Positions 61,201-64,000 of a DNA stretch of 64,000 bases are shown here, in pieces (within the stretch, counting starts at the first letter, position 1; every line of letters begins with the position of its first letter). The translations under genes and the position numbers were made by a program. Source of the stretch: Mycobacterium aquaticum (GTDB lineage: Bacteria > Actinomycetota > Actinomycetes > Mycobacteriales > Mycobacteriaceae); contig NZ_MVHF01000002.1 in NCBI RefSeq assembly GCF_002086485.1, positions 248,001 to 312,000 of the forward strand, written 5' to 3'. The notes under the pieces are model-generated. The model was not told the origin of the DNA and ran no database searches. It worked only from the letters and a program-made list of their open reading frames with translations.

Positions 61201-61633
61201 TCCCCGCCTGGTGTGCGGTTTCGAGAGCTCCGGCCAGCTTGATTCCCAGCGACAGGGCATCGGGCCAACCGAGTGGACCGTGCTCGCGGATCCGGCCGTC
61301 CAGCGATCCCCGCGAGTGGTACTGCATGACGATGAACGGCCGACCGGAAGCTGTTGTCCCGACATGCAATACGTTGGTGATGTGTGGATGTCCCGACAAC
61401 CGGCCCATGGCCCGTTGCTCGCGCAGGAACCGTTCCACGTTCTCGGTCCCCAGATCAGCGAGGAGGACCTTCACCGCGACCGTCCGGTCCAGGGCCGGCT
61501 GTAGACAGCGGCAGACCACACCGAATCCACCCCGTCCGATCTCCACCGCTTGTTCGAAACCCGCAGCCTGCAGCTCCTCAGGAATCCGCACCAACGGGTC
61601 GGGCTGAGTTGTGAGCGGATCGGATTCGGCCAC
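58202..61633 (-). CDS. pknK: PknK-type Ser/Thr kinase with AAA/MalT-like signalling ATPase
   Basis: An 1143-residue protein, close to Mycobacterium tuberculosis PknK (about 1110). Residues 25-285 are a Hanks kinase: glycine loop GRGGFG, Lys55, HRDVKPAN (Asp149) and DFG (Asp167). A Pro-rich linker leads to a STAND/MalT-like ATPase with Walker A GPAGYGKTT (364-372) and Walker B-like VVVDDWH. The C-terminal half is TPR-like helices. No LuxR HTH is seen. GTG 61633 is chosen because AAAGGAGG lies 10 bases upstream. Known PknK controls growth and stress adaptation. Its target here is unknown. Confidence 0.92.
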   Translation of the reverse strand: MAESDPLTTQPDPLVRIPEELQAAGFEQAVEIGRGGFGVVCRCLQPALDRTVAVKVLLADLGTENVERFLREQRAMGRLSGHPHITNVLHVGTTASGRPFIVMQYHSRGSLDGRIREHGPLGWPDALSLGIKLAGALETAHQAGILHRDVKPANILLTDYGQPQLTDFGIARMAGGYETGTGVVTGSPAFTAPEVLGGRSPSAASDVYSLGATLFCAVTGHAAFERRSGEQVIAQFLRITSEPTPILRGEDIPAEVSAAIAWAMAADPPDRPATAAAFGEQLRHAQHLRGVSVDELALPTEAVAPRSGTRAAPAPTARRAISITPPVPLTRFRPPSPSRPLVDRDRLIETLRSGADRRLTLIHGPAGYGKTTLAGQWSTLLANQGAAVAWLSVDTDDNNVVWFLTHLIEAIRQVRPSLAGELGRVLEEHGDQAERYVLTSLINEIHQSGEPVAVVVDDWHLISDPAAVAAMEFLLDSGCEHLQVIVTSRTKAGLPLGRLRVRDELIEIDATALRFDIDEAREFLVERGGLALADSAIAGLADATEGWVAGLQLASLSLRESADPDALIGQMSGRHRAVGEFLAENVLNGLDPQILDFLLATSVTERICGSLASALMGSPGGQAMLEEVEQRDLFLRRLDEEGQWFQYHHLFTQYLRQRLDRDQPGRIQHLHRTASVWSADHAMLSEAVDHALAAGDPGRAVELVERDGMELLEQGRMFTLLGLVAKLPPQQVSQSARLQLTIAWANNAAVRPAAAQAAVDGARALFTAQQGDDRELADLQAEADIIQADIRVISDRLDGVEQLVSECLSRPDTLPAWVVSCAADDAVFANLFRFDFDAARRRHQWALTYHARTRGPLSVVYGYRFAGLAASEQLDMAAAEDLFREGLRVATTAGDQHSYPARIASALLGDLLYERGEIDEAERLLDMSHELGAENGTVDFMIARYATGARIKALRGDLPAAAQYLKEGAQVADSLALRRLSAAVEHERARLHLPVTAPPIDHAARRKPADGIDEVTLQLQEATAIRLLLSESRPEQLEIAVTWAREWVDQLTGRGRPRALLQAQRLLVTCLAVAGHDTEALRLLAATAAVCAEHRMVRFLLDEGAPARTLLETLRREARANRWQSDWAPVPLSFLDESLGPEA

Positions 61634-61924
61634 CGCGGTCGCGCCTCCTTTCCGCCGTCCAACGCGCGGCACCGTCCATCGGCCTGTTGACCCTCAGCCT
61701 TCCCCGACCTGTGATCCGAGAATCCAGACCGGCCGCCGAACGTTGACCACGCACGCGTGCGCCTGGTCGACCACTAATTATCGCCCAGTCGGCACAGCCC
61801 CACACGATCTCCGGCCAACTTCGGCGCGCAGATCTCCACTGTGACTAGCATCGACCGTGATGTCCGTGGCGGCGACTCCATCGCCAGCTGCCCGTCGGGT
61901 TATCAAGAAAGGGCACTTGGGCTC

Positions 61925-62581
61925 GTGCACCTCGATCACATCGTCATCGCAACAACTGATCTCGACGAGTCGGCGCGCCGGTTGGCGGATACGTCGGGTC
62001 TGGCCGCAGTCAGAGGGGGTGTGCACGACGGTCTGGGTACGCATAACTACATCGTTCCGTTGGGTCGTGGATATCTTGAGTTGGTCGCTGTGCACGACTC
62101 AGATCTCGCTGGGGACAATCCGTTCGGGCGGTTGGTGCTTTCGGCGTTGGACGGGTCTGATGAGGCGTTCGTGGGTTGGGCGGTGGCGGTGACCGCCGAT
62201 GAGCTGGCTGCCCGGGCGGAGCAGGTTGGGTTGCCGATCGGGCGGCTGACTCGTGAGGGCGTAGGGGTGCGTCACGTGGGGATGACGCGGGCGCTGGAGT
62301 CATCGGGGCTGCCGTTTTTGTTGGCCAGGGATGCCGGCAATGCGGATCCTGGGTCGTTGGCCGCTGGGCACAGCGTCAGGCCGCGTGGGGTGCGGGCCCT
62401 GTCGATCGGCGAGGGGCAGTCTGAGGTGGAGGCCTGGTTGATGACCCGCGTCGGCGTCGACAACCGCGAACTGCCGGTGGTGTGCCTGTCGTCTGGGCGG
62501 GGCATCACCCAGGTCGACATCGAAACCGATGAGGGCACAGTGGCATTGCTTCGCAACCGACCCACCACAGGACTGCGCTGA
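61925..62581 (+). CDS. VOC/glyoxalase-like domain protein
   Basis: A 218-residue protein from GTG 61925, whose N-terminus VHLDHIVIATTDLDESARRL and THNYIVPLGRGYLELVAVHD are typical of glyoxalase-like (VOC) metal-binding folds. His3 and Glu in YLELV are probable ligands. The frame is open back to 61841, but those residues show no fold and the GTG directly precedes the first strand after an AAAGGG site. It is divergent from pknK. The substrate is unknown. Confidence 0.75.
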   Translation: MHLDHIVIATTDLDESARRLADTSGLAAVRGGVHDGLGTHNYIVPLGRGYLELVAVHDSDLAGDNPFGRLVLSALDGSDEAFVGWAVAVTADELAARAEQVGLPIGRLTREGVGVRHVGMTRALESSGLPFLLARDAGNADPGSLAAGHSVRPRGVRALSIGEGQSEVEAWLMTRVGVDNRELPVVCLSSGRGITQVDIETDEGTVALLRNRPTTGLR

Positions 62582-62634
62582 CGACCCTCGGGCTGTAGCC
62601 GAGAGGTTGCCGCGTCAGCGCAGCCGGCCGATCT

Positions 62635-62665
62635 CTACATCTACTATGTAGCCTAGTAGATGTAG
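62635..62665. promoter_or_regulatory. 12-bp perfect inverted repeat before L,D-transpeptidase
   Basis: CTACATCTACTA (62635-62646) and TAGTAGATGTAG (62654-62665) are a perfect inverted repeat around a 7-base spacer, ending 43 bases before the GTG start. The TACA/TGTA and CTACT half-sites resemble operators of the BlaI/MecI/CopY type known in mycobacteria. A weaker match (TCTACGATGTAACTCAGTACA) lies after the gene at 63964-63984. It could instead be a terminator of the VOC gene. Confidence 0.5.
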
Positions 62666-62708
62666 TGGATGGTGCATTGTCTCCGCAGTTCTGAGGTGGG
62701 AGGCCGAC

Positions 62709-63959
62709 GTGACGATTGACCGCCGGATGTGCGTTCGGGTGCTGGCCGCGGTGTTGCTGCTCACCGCAGCGCTCGGCGTGGCCCTGGCGGTGAGCATTTC
62801 GCGCTGTGCGGACTGCGACCCCACGGCTGGTCAGCAGCTGAGTGCCACTCCGCCGCCTCCTGCGGAGCTGACGATCATCCCGGGTTCAACGGCTGTCGAG
62901 GTGGACCCGTTGGCGCCGGTGGAGGTTTCGGCCAGGTTCGCCTCGTTGTCAGAAGTGGTGATGGTCAACGAGCAGGGCACCCGCATCGTCGGCATCACCA
63001 CACCTGATGCCACGGTGTGGAAGCCCGGTGTCCCGCTCGGCTATGGACGTACATACACCATCACTGCCACTGCCGTCGCCCCCGACGGGTCACGGCTGCA
63101 GCGTAATTCGACGTTCTCGACCCTCCAGCCGGACAACCAGACACGGGTTCGGCTGACCACGACGTCCGGCGCGGAGTTGCGCGACGGCGGGACCTACGGA
63201 ATCGGCACCGTAGTCGTGGCGCGGTTCGATGAGCCCATCACCGACAAGGCAGCCGCCGAGCGACGGCTGCTGGTGACCACCGCGCCGGCGGTGACCGGAT
63301 CCTGGTACTGGCTCGACGATCAGCGCGCGCACTGGCGACCCGCGCAATACCACGCCCCTGGCACCACGATCCTGGTGCAGGCCAACATCTACGGGGCCGC
63401 CCTCGGCGACGGCCTGTACGGGCAGGAAGACGCGCAGGTGCGCTTCGTCATCGGTGACGCCCACGTGGCGATCGCCGACGATGCCACCAAACAGGTCAGT
63501 GTGTTCGACAACGGTCAATTGGTACGCACGATGCCGACCTCGATGGGTATGGGCGGTACCGAGACGATCAACGGGCAGACCATCTCGTTCTGGACCCAGC
63601 GCGGCGTCTACACGGTGATGGACAAGGCCAATCCGGTGGTGATGGACTCCTCGACCTACGGCCTGCCGATCAATTCCCGACTCGGGTACCGCGAAGTCAT
63701 CTCGTGGGCGACGCGGATCAGCACCGACGGGATTTACCTGCATCAACTGGAAAGCACCGTGTGGGCGCAAGGCAACACCAACGTGTCGCACGGCTGCCTG
63801 AACCTCAACCCGGACAACGCCCGCTGGTTCTATGAATTCTCGCAGTCCGGCGACGTCGTGGAGGTACGCAACACCGGCGGTGAGCCCCTGCAGGTCTGGC
63901 AGAACGGCGATTGGAGTGTGCCGTGGGAGCAGTGGAAGAAGGGCAGTGCGCTGAGTTGA
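62709..63959 (+). CDS. Ig-like/YkuD L,D-transpeptidase
   Basis: A 416-residue cell-wall enzyme. An N-terminal hydrophobic segment (CVRVLAAVLLLTAALGVALAV) is followed by Cys residues but not by a clear lipobox. Two Ig-like domains (about 45-255) and a YkuD domain (about 260-385) follow, with catalytic motif NVSHGCLNL (Cys363) and a His in GIYLHQLE. The C-terminal NGDWSVPWEQW tail is typical of mycobacterial Ldt proteins. These form 3-3 cross-links and attach to the carbapenem response. A GGAGG site precedes GTG 62709. Confidence 0.93.
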   Translation: MTIDRRMCVRVLAAVLLLTAALGVALAVSISRCADCDPTAGQQLSATPPPPAELTIIPGSTAVEVDPLAPVEVSARFASLSEVVMVNEQGTRIVGITTPDATVWKPGVPLGYGRTYTITATAVAPDGSRLQRNSTFSTLQPDNQTRVRLTTTSGAELRDGGTYGIGTVVVARFDEPITDKAAAERRLLVTTAPAVTGSWYWLDDQRAHWRPAQYHAPGTTILVQANIYGAALGDGLYGQEDAQVRFVIGDAHVAIADDATKQVSVFDNGQLVRTMPTSMGMGGTETINGQTISFWTQRGVYTVMDKANPVVMDSSTYGLPINSRLGYREVISWATRISTDGIYLHQLESTVWAQGNTNVSHGCLNLNPDNARWFYEFSQSGDVVEVRNTGGEPLQVWQNGDWSVPWEQWKKGSALS

Positions 63960-64000
63960 CGCCGTCTACGATGTAACTCAGTACATGCCGCAGCGGTGGG
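63960..64000. other. Window end, probable promoter of next gene
   Basis: These 41 bases hold TCTACGATGTAACTCAGTACA at 63964-63984, loosely like the inverted repeat before the transpeptidase. No coding start is visible before the window ends. Confidence 0.25.

Noticed and set aside
1..64000. CRISPR arrays, prophage or insertion sequences
   Set aside because: No regularly spaced short repeats, integrase, capsid or full transposase gene was seen.

Overview
The window is high-GC actinobacterial DNA, most likely from an environmental Mycobacterium (Mycolicibacterium). The pointers are a PknK-type kinase/ATPase regulator, an F420/deazaflavin nitroreductase-family protein, a GAF-ANTAR regulator, an Arr rifampicin ADP-ribosyltransferase, a mycobacterial-style Ig/YkuD L,D-transpeptidase, and frequent GTG starts with ATGA/GTGA overlaps. 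All family assignments come from reading the sequence; no database search was run.

Layout. 1-3000: the end of a possible SGNH esterase, an AraC regulator divergent from a TauE/SafE exporter, and an Arr-type rifampicin resistance gene. 3109-13121: a nine-gene minus-strand catabolic operon built on a soluble di-iron monooxygenase. It has an alpha subunit with a YHS tail, a beta subunit fused to a ubiquitin-like domain, an MmoB-like effector, a thioredoxin-fold 2Fe-2S protein and a NuoF-like flavoprotein, followed by an NCS1 permease, a cyclase-family hydrolase, RidA and an M20 hydrolase. It faces a MerR-XRE-cupin regulator across a promoter with a long inverted repeat. I infer oxidation, ring opening and deamination/deacylation of an imported N-heterocycle. 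13228-17893: an HxlR regulator, an NmrA-like reductase and a small operon (SnoaL-like, DUF3237, F420-type, TetR), then a GAF-ANTAR protein. HxlR-like operator half-sites lie before both the NmrA-like gene and the SnoaL-like gene.

18159-31768 and 40241-58169 form two halves of an organosulfur scavenging array. They hold two MetNIQ-type importers, one RbsABC-type importer, one Dpp-type importer, an MFS carrier, eight LLM-class (NtaA/SnaA/DszA/SsuD-like) flavin monooxygenases, three DszC/SfnB-like acyl-CoA-dehydrogenase-fold flavoproteins and two aldo-keto reductases. Twelve of these genes form one contiguous minus-strand operon (54556 to 40241). Many of its products contain almost no Met or Cys, the signature expected of proteins made during sulfur starvation. 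No flavin reductase is encoded in the window. A Cys-rich small ORF overlaps the start of one MetN gene and may be a cysteine-sensing leader.

Between the halves, 31965-38464 holds two nearly identical APC permeases as a large inverted repeat, including their promoters, around a third APC-superfamily carrier and next to a USP-like gene. An HNH endonuclease, an atypical tRNA-Arg(ACG) and a small secreted protein follow. 58202-64000: the PknK-like regulator, a VOC-family protein, and an L,D-transpeptidase preceded by a strong inverted repeat.
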